Shown piece by piece: positions 8,916 to 18,416 of a stretch of DNA of 64,000 bases. The DNA is from MFD01213-c1 sp963704405 (lineage in GTDB: Bacteria; Planctomycetota; Phycisphaerae; Tepidisphaerales; Tepidisphaeraceae): the NCBI GenBank assembly GCA_963704405.1, contig OY969903.1, positions 1,302,001 to 1,366,000 of the forward strand, written 5' to 3'. Both the position numbers and the translations under genes were made by a program. Under the pieces are notes generated by a model. It was given only the letters and a program-made list of their open reading frames with translations, did no database searches and was not told the DNA's origin. How positions within the stretch are numbered: the first letter of the stretch is position 1; every line of letters starts with the position of its first letter.

Positions 8916-9242
8916 TTACCGCCCATATTTACCGCCGCATCGCAGCACACCTTCATTCTTCTGTTCCGGCATTCCTCGAATCTCCGTCCAATACTCTTCG
9001 CGCACGTCCTCATCAATCTGAACAAGTCCGCCATACAAACTGTCGCCGCCTTTTTTCTTGCATCCCGAAATCCAAAATTCCTCGCCCGTTGCGACATCAA
9101 AATAATTCGCCTTGAACCCTCGCCCGTCCAGCGATTGAAACGTCCGGCCACCGTAATAAATCGTCTTGCCCGTTTTCGAAAACCTCACGCGGCCAATCCG
9201 CGCCGGCCCACTCAAACCGTTCGACTGGCATTCGATGTACAT
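8916..9242 (-). CDS. conserved hypothetical protein (family often mislabelled as DXP synthase)
   Basis: A 108-residue protein (MYIECQSNGLSGPARIGRV, then GKTIYYGGRTFQSLDGRGFKANYFDVATGEEFWISGCKK and IDEDVREEYWTEIRG). From memory this belongs to a short, highly conserved family that databases frequently label 1-deoxy-D-xylulose-5-phosphate synthase although it lacks any thiamine enzyme domain. Function unknown. The Met at 9242 matches the family start I remember; a Met at 9257 would add five residues. Confidence 0.7.
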   Translation of the reverse strand: MYIECQSNGLSGPARIGRVRFSKTGKTIYYGGRTFQSLDGRGFKANYFDVATGEEFWISGCKKKGGDSLYGGLVQIDEDVREEYWTEIRGMPEQKNEGVLRCGGKYGR

Positions 9243-9308
9243 GATTTGCAGAGGCATCTTGGTAGTATACCCAAGCCCAACGCAAGACGCGTTGGCGGAG
9301 AGGTCTGC

Positions 9309-9932
9309 ATGAGCAAGCTTGGTTGGGCGGGGGCGGTAATCGTGCTGTTACTGATTGCGCCCGCAAAAGGCCAGACTACAGAATCAACACAACCCTCTTT
9401 AGCGCCGGCAACAACACAACCCTCGCCGCAGGAACTGCCCGCCACCGAGCCGGCGTCAACGCCATCGCCAGCCGGCTCACCGGCCTCAGAACCAACAACC
9501 CAACCAGGCGCCGATTCAGCAGTTCAACCAACCAGCGAGCCAACAACTCAATCAACCACCGAGCCCGCCACTCTGCCGATTGCATCGACATCCCCTTCAA
9601 CTTTCCCCGCCACAACGCGCGCCGTCCCCGAAGACCTGATCCCCCCGGCACTTTCCTCGCTCACCGGCCTTCCCGAAGGCACTTACCTGAAGGACCAGGT
9701 CGGCCGAGTCGCCAGAACCCCCAACACTCGCGAAATCGATCTCCTCTTCGATTTCGCCGGAAAACAAACCCGCATCCCCCTGCTCCAAAGCCTGCGGCTC
9801 ATGCAAATCGAAAAAGTCGTCGCCACCGAAGGATGGACCACAAAATTCCGTATCTCCGGCACCATCACCGACTATAAAGGACGAAACTATTTAATGCTGG
9901 AACGGGTCGCCCGGGTCGAGGACGAAAGGTAA
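9309..9932 (+). CDS. secreted protein with Thr/Pro-rich linker, paralogue of the next gene
   Basis: A 207-residue protein. An N-terminal signal peptide (WAGAVIVLLLIAPAKG) is followed by ~95 residues of Thr/Pro/Ser/Gln low complexity, then a compact domain of ~85 residues (GTYLKDQVGRVARTPNTREI, LMQIEK, FRISGTITDYKGRNYLMLER). The same domain forms the C terminus of the protein at 10146-10652, so the two are tandem paralogues. GGAGAGG at 9297-9303 precedes the ATG at 9309. Function unknown; the export signal and linker suggest a periplasmic or envelope location. Confidence 0.75.
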   Translation: MSKLGWAGAVIVLLLIAPAKGQTTESTQPSLAPATTQPSPQELPATEPASTPSPAGSPASEPTTQPGADSAVQPTSEPTTQSTTEPATLPIASTSPSTFPATTRAVPEDLIPPALSSLTGLPEGTYLKDQVGRVARTPNTREIDLLFDFAGKQTRIPLLQSLRLMQIEKVVATEGWTTKFRISGTITDYKGRNYLMLERVARVEDER

Positions 9933-9943
9933 AGCAGTTGAAA

Positions 9944-10024
9944 TTTTGGACCGCGGATTATGTATTTCAGATTGAAAACGCCTGCATCCGCAATCCCCAG
10001 TCCGAAATGCGCAATCCGAAATCT
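9944..10024. repeat. heptad inverted repeat, family D
   Basis: Right arm of 7-nt units matching ATCCGNA (ATCCGCA, ATCCCCA, GTCCGAA, ATGCGCA, ATCCGAA) from about 9984; left arm of units resembling the complement (TTTGGAC, CGCGGAT, TATGTAT, TTCAGAT) from 9944. Lies between the two paralogous secreted-protein genes. Confidence 0.6.
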
Positions 10025-10145
10025 CCCTCCTTCGTCCCATAACACCACCCGCATTACCAACTTCTTCAAAGGATCGATCCCACCCCCGGCCCCGGCCGAT
10101 AAACCATCGTGTGCGCTGCTCAGTAGCTATCGAAGGAGCCATCGA

Positions 10146-10652
10146 ATGAATCGTCGTTGCAACTACCCGCTATTCATCTTCCTCCTCTGCGGCTCAACCC
10201 TCGCGATCGCCCAGACCACCCAACCCGCTCCCTCCGCCGAGCAGGTGCGCAACAAGCTTCTGTCCAGCGGTCCTTCCGCCAAGGCAATGCCCCCGGCCAC
10301 GGACGGTCTCATGACCGACGCCGCCACCGGGAAAAATGCCATCGCCCCCGGCGCTTCCGCCATGACCGTGATGCGCGAAGGGACCTTCATCGTAAATCGT
10401 GTCGGCCGCCTGACCCGCAGCGCCGATGGCCAACAGATGGAATTCACTTTCGATGCCGACAGCAAAGCGATGAAGGATCCCCCACTGGTGATTTTGCCGA
10501 ACCTGAAACTCATGCAAATGGAAAACGCTGTTTCCGGCAACAGCCGCGACCTGCGTTTTCGAGTTTCCGGAATGGTGACCGAATACAAAAGCCGCAATTA
10601 CGTCCTGCTCGATAAGGTCGTCGTTGTGCCTGATATCGATAATCAGATGTGA
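10146..10652 (+). CDS. secreted protein, paralogue of the 9309 gene
   Basis: A 168-residue protein with a signal peptide (YPLFIFLLCGSTLAIAQ) and a C-terminal domain shared with its upstream neighbour (GTFIVNRVGRLTRSADGQQM, LKLMQMEN, FRVSGMVTEYKSRNYVLLDK). The middle is a short Ala-rich linker. AAGGAG at 10133-10138 sets the ATG at 10146. The pair may encode two subunits or two versions of one envelope component. It converges on the FHA-GspE gene; a link to that secretion ATPase is possible but unproven. Confidence 0.75.
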   Translation: MNRRCNYPLFIFLLCGSTLAIAQTTQPAPSAEQVRNKLLSSGPSAKAMPPATDGLMTDAATGKNAIAPGASAMTVMREGTFIVNRVGRLTRSADGQQMEFTFDADSKAMKDPPLVILPNLKLMQMENAVSGNSRDLRFRVSGMVTEYKSRNYVLLDKVVVVPDIDNQM

Positions 10653-10681
10653 CTTGGATTTTCCACAGGCCCCCGTCTCGC

Positions 10682-12406
10682 TCAACCCTCAATCCCCATC
10701 TCCCGCTCCACCTCGTCAAACGCGACAAATCCATCCGCCACCAGTTGAAACGCCCCTTGCCGGAGGGATGTGAAATTTGACCCATCCAGCGCCTTTGCCA
10801 TCTCCTGCCGGGTCGCATTCGCGAAGATCGCCTCCGAAAGCTTCTCGTTATTCCCAAGCATTTCAAAATAAGCGCGTCGGCCGGCGTGGCCGGTTCTCAG
10901 GCACCGCGCACATCCCACCGGTTTAAATATCTTTTCAACATGAGCATTGTCCGGCCCCAGCACCTCCCGCTGCCGCGCCGTCAGTGTGACGGCCTGCTTG
11001 CAGAACGGGCAAAGCTGCCGCACCAGCCGCTGCGCCAGCACCAACTGCAAACCCTGCCCCAGCATGTAAGGCTCAACCCCCAGATCGCGCAACCGGAAAA
11101 CCGTGCCAAGCGTGTCCCGCGTATGCACCGTTGAAAAAACCATATGCCCCGTAATGGCGGCCTGCATCGCCACGCGCGCCGTCTCCGCATCCCGAATCTC
11201 ACCGACAAGAATCACATCCGGATCCTGCCGCAACACCGAGCGCAATAGCTGCAAAAACGATCGATCGTGCTCTTCATCCACCGGAATCTGTGTGATCCCG
11301 TCCAGGTGCACTTCCACCGGGTCTTCAATCGTTACCACATTGCGCTTCGCCAGATCGATGCTCCGAAGCAGCGAATAAAGCGTCGTCGTCTTCCCCGAGC
11401 CCGTTGGCCCGCACACCAGCACCATCCCCGCGTCGCGATGGATGATCTTCGCGACGTTTTCCATCATTTTCCGCGGCAGGCCAAGCTCACTGAGCCGCGC
11501 CGGAGCGCCGCTGGAATCAAGAATCCGCACCACGAGCTTCTGCCCCAGCACTGCCGGCGCAAAACTCACCCGGTAATCCACCCGCCGAAATTTCCCCGGA
11601 TGTTTCGGGTCCGGCATCTTCGATGCAAAAGCGCCTTCCTGAATCGTCTTCCGCTGCCCGATATCAATCTGGCAAAGCACCTTCACAACCGTCGATACGC
11701 GCACGCCAATCTGCGCAGGCACCGCCGCGATATCGACCATCAGGCCATCAATGCGCAGCCGGATATAGTGCCCCTCCTGCCGCGGTTCGATATGAATATC
11801 GGTGGCGTGCGATCGATAACAAACCAGCAGCAGCATCCGCAATAATTCCACCGCCTCCCCCGGCGCCGTTTTCGATCGGCTGGCATCGCCATGAACGCTT
11901 TGCCCCCGCGAATCAGTAAGCTGAATCTGCTCCGCCGAAAACCCATGGTTCGGCAGGTTCTCCGCCAGCCGCGTGAGCTGAACTTCCACATCAGCGTCGT
12001 CAACGAACAACTCATCCGGCAGGACTTCGTTGGTCACATCCTCCTGCTCGGCTTCCTCCGCCTCCACCAAATCGTCGGCGGTCAGCACCTCCATGTCCTC
12101 AACCTGCTGCTCATCATGCACAACCAACTGGATGCTGTGACGCCCGATCTGAATCGTGTCCCCGCTCGCCAGTTGCAGCACCTCCGCAACCTTTCCACCA
12201 TTAAGCCAGGTCCCATTGCGGCTATTCAAATCGCGCACGTAAAAATTCCCCGATACCCGCTCAATCAGCGCATGCGAACGGCTGGCACGATCGTCCACCA
12301 GCACGATGTCATTGCCCGGCCCCCGGCCAATACTGAACTTGTCCTTGGTAAAAGCCAGCCGATGACTTCGCTCGCCGTCATTAATTTCAAGAAAGGTGCC
12401 CGTCAT
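10682..12406 (-). CDS. FHA domain fused to GspE/PilB-type secretion ATPase
   Basis: A 574-residue protein. Residues 1-100 are a forkhead-associated phosphothreonine-binding domain (SIGRGPGNDIVLVDDRASRSHALIE, then NSRNGTWLNG). An acidic linker follows, then the GspE/PilB ATPase: Walker A GPTGSGKTT at ~333-341, Asp box and Walker B around ILVGEIRDAETARVA, His box (STVHTRD), and CPFC plus CARC, the tetracysteine zinc motif of PilB/GspE. It should power type II secretion or type IV pilus assembly at the inner membrane. The FHA module replaces the usual MshEN-type N domain and suggests control by Thr phosphorylation. No pilus genes adjoin it. Confidence 0.9.
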   Translation of the reverse strand: MTGTFLEINDGERSHRLAFTKDKFSIGRGPGNDIVLVDDRASRSHALIERVSGNFYVRDLNSRNGTWLNGGKVAEVLQLASGDTIQIGRHSIQLVVHDEQQVEDMEVLTADDLVEAEEAEQEDVTNEVLPDELFVDDADVEVQLTRLAENLPNHGFSAEQIQLTDSRGQSVHGDASRSKTAPGEAVELLRMLLLVCYRSHATDIHIEPRQEGHYIRLRIDGLMVDIAAVPAQIGVRVSTVVKVLCQIDIGQRKTIQEGAFASKMPDPKHPGKFRRVDYRVSFAPAVLGQKLVVRILDSSGAPARLSELGLPRKMMENVAKIIHRDAGMVLVCGPTGSGKTTTLYSLLRSIDLAKRNVVTIEDPVEVHLDGITQIPVDEEHDRSFLQLLRSVLRQDPDVILVGEIRDAETARVAMQAAITGHMVFSTVHTRDTLGTVFRLRDLGVEPYMLGQGLQLVLAQRLVRQLCPFCKQAVTLTARQREVLGPDNAHVEKIFKPVGCARCLRTGHAGRRAYFEMLGNNEKLSEAIFANATRQEMAKALDGSNFTSLRQGAFQLVADGFVAFDEVEREMGIEG

Positions 12407-12608
12407 AATGCAATTCTGATACAGTGTAGCATCTTCTACGACGCCCTTCGAGACGCTTTGTTTGCGCGATTTTCCGATTCATTTCCAAATTCCCCATGAG
12501 CCTGTCGAAACCCAATTCCCGCAGCCCCTCTGTCAGCTAAATAACGAACCCGCCTTAACCTGCAGCGTATTACACGGGTCGCCCGCTTTGGAAATAAGAA
12601 CAATAGGG

Positions 12609-12637
12609 TTGACGCCGAGAACAGAGGTTGGCATAAT
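12609..12637 (+). promoter_or_regulatory. putative sigma-70-type promoter, distal to 16S
   Basis: TTGACG (12609-12614), a 17-bp spacer, CATAAT (12632-12637). It lies ~870 bp before the 16S gene and could be a distal rRNA promoter; no reading frame follows it convincingly. Confidence 0.45.
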
Positions 12638-12930
12638 CTCCCCTCGTTGGTTCACCACCCCACGGCAGGGTTCATCGCGGTGCCTTAACTGCGATAGTCT
12701 GACGAACCTCAGCCGCTCGTTGCTTTGCAACTACTCTTTGAGTAACGGTGAATAGCTTTGAACCCGCGGCCTTGTCGTCCGTATTACTAAACGGGCGATG
12801 AAATCGCGAGTGTTTTTCATCGACTGTGTTTCCAACCTTATTGGCTGGAATCAAAGACGATGAAGACACAAAGGTTTAAAGCCTCAATTTTGGTTCGATG
12901 AGGGTTGTAAAAAAATCTTCACGACACCCG
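12638..12930. other. intergenic, nothing recognised
   Basis: The stretch between the two putative rRNA promoters holds no convincing gene, tRNA or repeat. Confidence 0.4.
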
Positions 12931-12958
12931 TTGACAACGGCAGAAACGACGATAGTAT
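12931..12958 (+). promoter_or_regulatory. putative proximal rRNA promoter
   Basis: TTGACA at 12931-12936, 16-bp spacer, TAGTAT at 12953-12958. The same layout (TTGACA, 16 bp, weak -10) is found before rpsJ. It lies ~105 bp before the boxA-like element. Confidence 0.5.
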
Positions 12959-13037
12959 TCCGCCTCCCCAGTCGGGAAGCCGACGCGGAAAACAACCGAC
13001 GACAGGCACGAAAGTGATTGTTGGCGAATCAGTTACA

Positions 13038-13062
13038 GCTCTTTGACAAGTGAATAGTCGGA
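13038..13062 (+). promoter_or_regulatory. boxA-like antitermination site and 5' arm of the 16S processing stem
   Basis: GCTCTTTGACAA resembles boxA (TGCTCTTTAACA in E. coli). From 13040 to 13062 the sequence is the exact reverse complement of 15126-15148 beyond the 3' end of 16S, giving a 23-bp perfect stem, the usual substrate for RNase III-type rRNA processing. Confidence 0.8.
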
Positions 13063-13497
13063 CAGCCGCGAGGATGTGTGTCACGAAGTTTCGGTTGTAC
13101 CGGAATTGTCGTGACGATCCAAGTCGTTCATCTCGGTAGCGAGGTGAGCGCAACGAAGATCTCAAACATCCTCGTGGTGCACGCAAGTAAGTGATCTTCC
13201 TTGATCATTTTGTTTGAGTAAGCCATCGAAGATGTTTGAGCCTTGCAGATTCAGGAAATTAACCGCGTGACTCAGGTCGCAAGACTTGGGTTGCCAGGAG
13301 CGTTTCCTGACTGACCTCGTCGCCCTAGCCGACGACGGGGCAGTAACAGCCTTTCAGAGAAAGTCTTAATCCGAAGGGTTTGGACAAACTCGTTTCGAGG
13401 ATAAACGCCAGTTGTGAAAGTGTCAGTCTCCGAGATCCAGCTCTGGCGAATTGAATGGTGACACTGGGCAGCAGGAACGTCCTGGTGCCAAGAAATT
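13063..13497 (+). other. long structured 16S leader
   Basis: About 435 nt between the processing stem and mature 16S. It contains an internal inverted repeat (CTCAAACATCCTCG near 13160 with CGAAGATGTTTGAG near 13227, one wobble). No gene seen. Confidence 0.55.
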
Positions 13498-15005
<1,508 letters not shown>

Positions 15006-15125
15006 GATTACTTAGAAATCCGTCAGAGCAATCTGCCGGATACTTGTCAGCACAGCCTCGTTCATCAACTTTCGCCTTAAAACGAATCACGATGAGAAAA
15101 CCGGTGGCAACACCGGTGAACGGTT

Positions 15126-15148
15126 TCCGACTATTCACTTGTCAAAGA
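15126..15148 (+). repeat. rrs: 3' arm of the 16S processing stem
   Basis: Exact reverse complement of 13040-13062 (23 of 23). It pairs across the whole 16S gene. Confidence 0.85.
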
Positions 15149-15160
15149 TCAAATTGACAA

Positions 15161-15191
15161 AAGCCCGGACTCGAAAGAGCCCGGGCTTTTT
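15161..15191 (+). terminator. intrinsic terminator of the 16S transcript
   Basis: An 11-bp stem with one mismatch (AGCCCGGACTC with GAGCCCGGGCT), a GAAA loop and a run of six T. It shows that the transcript ends without 23S or 5S. Confidence 0.9.
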
Positions 15192-15236
15192 TATGCGCAC
15201 GAGTCTGCTAGAATAACTGGAACAGGATCACCGTTT

Positions 15237-15443
15237 ATGACTTATCGCGGATACGTAAAAAACGGCCAAATCAAGCTCGACCACCCGGATCATTTGCCAG
15301 AGGGCGCTTTGGTGAACGTTGAGGTCGTGGAAAAAAAACCTCGCATCACTCGCCCGCAGCATCCTCAACCACTTCGTCAATTCCAGCCCATCGAGATGCC
15401 CGGTGGATCGCTCGCCGATGAATTGATCCGGGACCGCCGGTGA
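15237..15443 (+). CDS. putative antitoxin of a VapBC-like module
   Basis: A 68-residue protein with an N-terminal beta-rich segment (YRGYVKNGQIKLDHPDHLPEGALVNVEVVEKK) typical of AF2212/DUF104-like antitoxins that pair with PIN toxins, and a C-terminal tail (GSLADELIRDRR) of the kind that enters the toxin active site. The stop is 4 nt before the ATG of the PIN gene, so they are surely co-transcribed. It should neutralise the toxin and repress the operon. Assigned from fold-like pattern and context. Confidence 0.7.
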   Translation: MTYRGYVKNGQIKLDHPDHLPEGALVNVEVVEKKPRITRPQHPQPLRQFQPIEMPGGSLADELIRDRR

Positions 15444-15447
15444 TTTT

Positions 15448-15884
15448 ATGCCCAACTTCTTCGTCGATTCTTCTGCGCTGGTGAAGCGGTATCGCAGCGA
15501 ATCGGGATCAGAGCGCGTTTCCGAATTATTAGCGAGCCCCAATCGTCTATTGATCGCGAGGCTCACAGTTGTCGAAGTTTCCTCCGCGCTCGTACGGCGT
15601 GCCCGTTCAACAAACATGCCCCCCGAAAAATTGCGGACGGCGCTGGGCGCATTCGACGACGATCTCCGGGATTCCATTGATCTGATCGAGCTCGACGACC
15701 CGGTGATGGATGCGCGGTCGCGGTGGCACGGAAATACGCTCTTCGTGGTGCCGACGCCATTCAGCTTGCGTGCCTGATTCTCGCACAAAGCGATATGCGC
15801 CTGGTTCTTTTGAGCGCCGACGACGAACTAAACGCCGCCGCTATGGCCGAAGGATTACAGGTGGAGAATCCAAATCTGCACTGA
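15448..15884 (+). pseudogene. vapC-like: PIN-domain toxin (VapC-like), frame-disrupted
   Basis: A PIN ribonuclease read in two frames. From 15448: FFVDSSALVKRYRSESGSER (first acidic residue and KRY) and TVVEVSSALVRRA (second acidic). Near 15739-15744 the frame breaks; in the next frame RGADAIQLACLILAQSDMRL and LLSADDELNAAAMAEGL complete the fold to a TGA at 15882-15884. RGAD carries the third PIN Asp. One added base around CTCTTCG restores the gene. As read, translation would stop at 15777 without that Asp, so the toxin would be dead; alternatively the base is a sequencing loss. Confidence 0.78.
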
Positions 15885-16219
15885 TGAGCCATCGGATATG
15901 CATCCCTCGATTGGCTTCCGCCATCCCGCAACTTCCCTGGCAGGTTCTGAACTCGTTCAGCATTTAAAAATCCCACAAAAAAATATCCTTGGTCGAGCTT
16001 TGCGGTCTCGCGATTAAAACGCCCGCTCTATCGATCAGAAATCGCTTTCGCCTCGCCGATCTCAACCTCAAAAAGCTATGCGGACCTCTTTCGCTCGCGC
16101 GCTTTCCAACCGCGCCCTCTTCCCATTTGTTCAAATTTGGGCATAATGCCCGGTTCGAATTTCCACGCCACGGTTGGCGGAAATGATTCTGCGGGCCGCA
16201 ACGAATCGAGGTTCTCTCA
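15885..16219. other. intergenic, nothing recognised
   Basis: About 335 bp with no coding character or clear hairpin. A CATAAT at 16141-16146 could be a -10 for the next gene but lacks a good -35. Confidence 0.4.
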
Positions 16220-17368
16220 ATGGGTCCGACCAACATCGCCTTGGTCAAGTTATACCGTGCCGATCAAGCTCTGCGGGAAGCGCAGGAGCGGCTCAGCGCC
16301 GCCACCAAGAGCGTTCGCATCCAGGAGCGCAAGACCAACGACCTTGCCGAGAAGCTCAAGCTCATTCAAGCCAGGCACCGCGAATTGCAGGCCAAAGCCG
16401 GCGCGCTCGATCTGGACATGCGCTCGCGCGACGCCCACATCGAAAAGCTCCGCACCCAGCAGCAAATCGCCAAGAACAATAAGGAATATCAAACCTTCCT
16501 CATCGAGATCAACACCCAGAAGGTGGATCGCGCCAAGATCGAAGAAGACGCGATGAAGGTCCTGGAAGAATCCGAAGCCTCCGGCAAAGAACTCGCCGAG
16601 TTGACGACGGTCCTCGACGCCGAGCGCACCAAACTGAGCCAGATGAAGGCGCAGATGAGCGACACTGTCGCTGCTTTGCAGGCCGAAATTGATTCCCTCA
16701 CCGGCCCGCGCAAACAGGCCGCCGCTGCATTGCCCCCCAAGGCGCGCGATGTCTTCAATCGCCTCTCCGAACATCACGAAGGCGAAGCGATGTCCGCCCT
16801 GATGAAGCCCGACCGCCGCAAGGAAGAATACGTCTGCTCGGCGTGCATGATGGATCTCGTCACCGACGTCTACAACAAACTCCACAGCCGCGACGAAATG
16901 GTCTTCTGCCCCAGTTGCCGGCGCGTTCTCTACATCCCCGCCGAGCTTCCCCCCGAGTTGGCGGTCAACAAGAAAAAGGCCACGGCGCCGCTGTCAAACG
17001 ATCAGCAGATTGAGCGCTTCAAGGAGCAGCCTCGCGCCAAGGGCAAGATCGGCGACCTCCTCACCGCCGCCCAGGGCGAATCGGTCAAGAACGCCGTCGA
17101 TGCCGACCAGAAGGCGCAGGAATTCAACCTCACGGTCGACGGCAAATTCGCCGGCGTCTACAAAGGCAAGAGCGCCGAGAATCTTGAGCGCATCATTAAG
17201 TTCCGTCTCGATGAAGCGAAGCTGACGCATAGCGTGCAGATCGCCCCGGTCCCAGCCGAAGGCGATGCACCTGCCTCCCACGTGCCCGAATCAGGACAAA
17301 GTGAATCGCCGTCTGATGCCCCATCAACATCAGCGTCGGCCGAATCTCCTTCCGTCGCCAATGCCTGA
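16220..17368 (+). CDS. coiled-coil protein with C4 zinc ribbon (COG1579-like)
   Basis: A 382-residue protein. Residues ~5-185 are a long coiled coil (for example AEKLKLIQARHRELQAKAGALDLDM). Residues ~205-245 form a treble-clef zinc ribbon with four cysteines (YVCSACMMDL, then VFCPSCRRVLYIP). This is the CsgA/COG1579 layout, a putative nucleic-acid-binding family of unclear role. A C-terminal extension of ~140 residues includes a second small region (FNLTVDGKFAGVYKGKSAEN) and an Ala/Ser-rich tail not usual for the family. GAGG ~9 nt before the ATG supports the start. Confidence 0.85.
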   Translation: MGPTNIALVKLYRADQALREAQERLSAATKSVRIQERKTNDLAEKLKLIQARHRELQAKAGALDLDMRSRDAHIEKLRTQQQIAKNNKEYQTFLIEINTQKVDRAKIEEDAMKVLEESEASGKELAELTTVLDAERTKLSQMKAQMSDTVAALQAEIDSLTGPRKQAAAALPPKARDVFNRLSEHHEGEAMSALMKPDRRKEEYVCSACMMDLVTDVYNKLHSRDEMVFCPSCRRVLYIPAELPPELAVNKKKATAPLSNDQQIERFKEQPRAKGKIGDLLTAAQGESVKNAVDADQKAQEFNLTVDGKFAGVYKGKSAENLERIIKFRLDEAKLTHSVQIAPVPAEGDAPASHVPESGQSESPSDAPSTSASAESPSVANA

Positions 17369-17513
17369 AGGCCGGCATATTCATTTGCACGAACGGCGTG
17401 TCTTTCGACGAACCGCGTGTCTTTCGTAGCACGGGCATCTCGTCCGTGTCTGGCATTGTTCGACACGAGCGCGACTAAAAAACGAAAACGTTTCCACCTC
17501 TGAAACGTACCCC

Positions 17514-18416
17514 TCACTTCACCCCCGCCAGCCCAAACCTCCGATACACCCGCCGCTCCATCTTCGCAAACGCCAGCCGATCCGCGACCATCCCCAGCAC
17601 CACCATCACAATCATGATCCCCATCACCTGCGCCACATCATTAAAATCGCGGCCAGTTTGCAGCAGATATCCCAGCCCATGCCGCTCGATGACAAAAACA
17701 AACTCCGCCCCCATCAGCGATCGCCACGCAAAGCTGAACCCCTGCCGCAGCCCGCTCGCCAGCGCCGGCAGCGACGCCGGCAGCAGCACATACCAATACA
17801 ACTTCCACCCGCCCGCCCCCAGCATCATCCCCGCCCTCTGATACAGCGGCGGAATTGTCCGCAGCCCATCCCGCAGCGAAATCGCAATCGCAAAAAAACT
17901 CCCCATGACCAGCACAAACTGCACCGCCCACTCGCTCAACCCAAACGCAATAATCGCCAGCGGCACCCAGCACACGCTCGGCAGCGTCTGCAAACCCAGA
18001 AACAGCGGCCCAAGGAATTCATCCAGTGCCTTAAAACGCCACATGAGCACGCCAAGCGTCGCTCCCAGCACAATGCTCATCAAAAATCCGATCAGCAGCC
18101 GAATCGCGCTGACCAGGTTCGCTTCAATGAGCGGGCTGGCGAAAAAGCCTTTAGCTGAAACGTTTGGCTGGGCTGACCAGGGCCAGCCGCGCACGACCGC
18201 GTTCCCAAACGCCGTATGAATATTCAGCATCCCCAGCAGCGAATCGACGATGTGGCTTGGCGCCGGAAATATCCACGCCTTCCACCCCATCACCCTATAT
18301 GCCGCTTCCCATATCGCCAGAATGATCACCCAGATCATCAGGCGTTTCAGGCTTCCAGAAATCCCCACCCAAATCCCCGGGGGACGTGGCGGCGGTTGAT
18401 AGGAGAGTGTTGACAC
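17514..18416 (-). CDS. ABC transporter permease (SsuC/TauC/NrtB type)
   Basis: About 300 residues with six hydrophobic segments and the BPD transport EAA region (AISLRDGLRTIPPLYQRAGMMLGAGG). It forms the channel of an importer for aliphatic sulfonates, taurine or nitrate-like substrates together with the ATPase and binding protein upstream. The frame opens at 18416, which overlaps the ATPase gene by 122 nt; a later Met at 18338 (MIWVIILAIWEAAYRV) would shorten the overlap to 44 nt and is closer to a standard permease start. Confidence 0.87.
   Translation of the reverse strand: MSTLSYQPPPRPPGIWVGISGSLKRLMIWVIILAIWEAAYRVMGWKAWIFPAPSHIVDSLLGMLNIHTAFGNAVVRGWPWSAQPNVSAKGFFASPLIEANLVSAIRLLIGFLMSIVLGATLGVLMWRFKALDEFLGPLFLGLQTLPSVCWVPLAIIAFGLSEWAVQFVLVMGSFFAIAISLRDGLRTIPPLYQRAGMMLGAGGWKLYWYVLLPASLPALASGLRQGFSFAWRSLMGAEFVFVIERHGLGYLLQTGRDFNDVAQVMGIMIVMVVLGMVADRLAFAKMERRVYRRFGLAGVK

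Noticed and set aside
17429..17448. Palindrome GCACGGGCATCTCGTCCGTG after the zinc-ribbon gene
   Set aside because: It resembles other CACGGGC-type sequences (for example near 43360) but only one full copy is seen here, so it is not listed as a repeat family.
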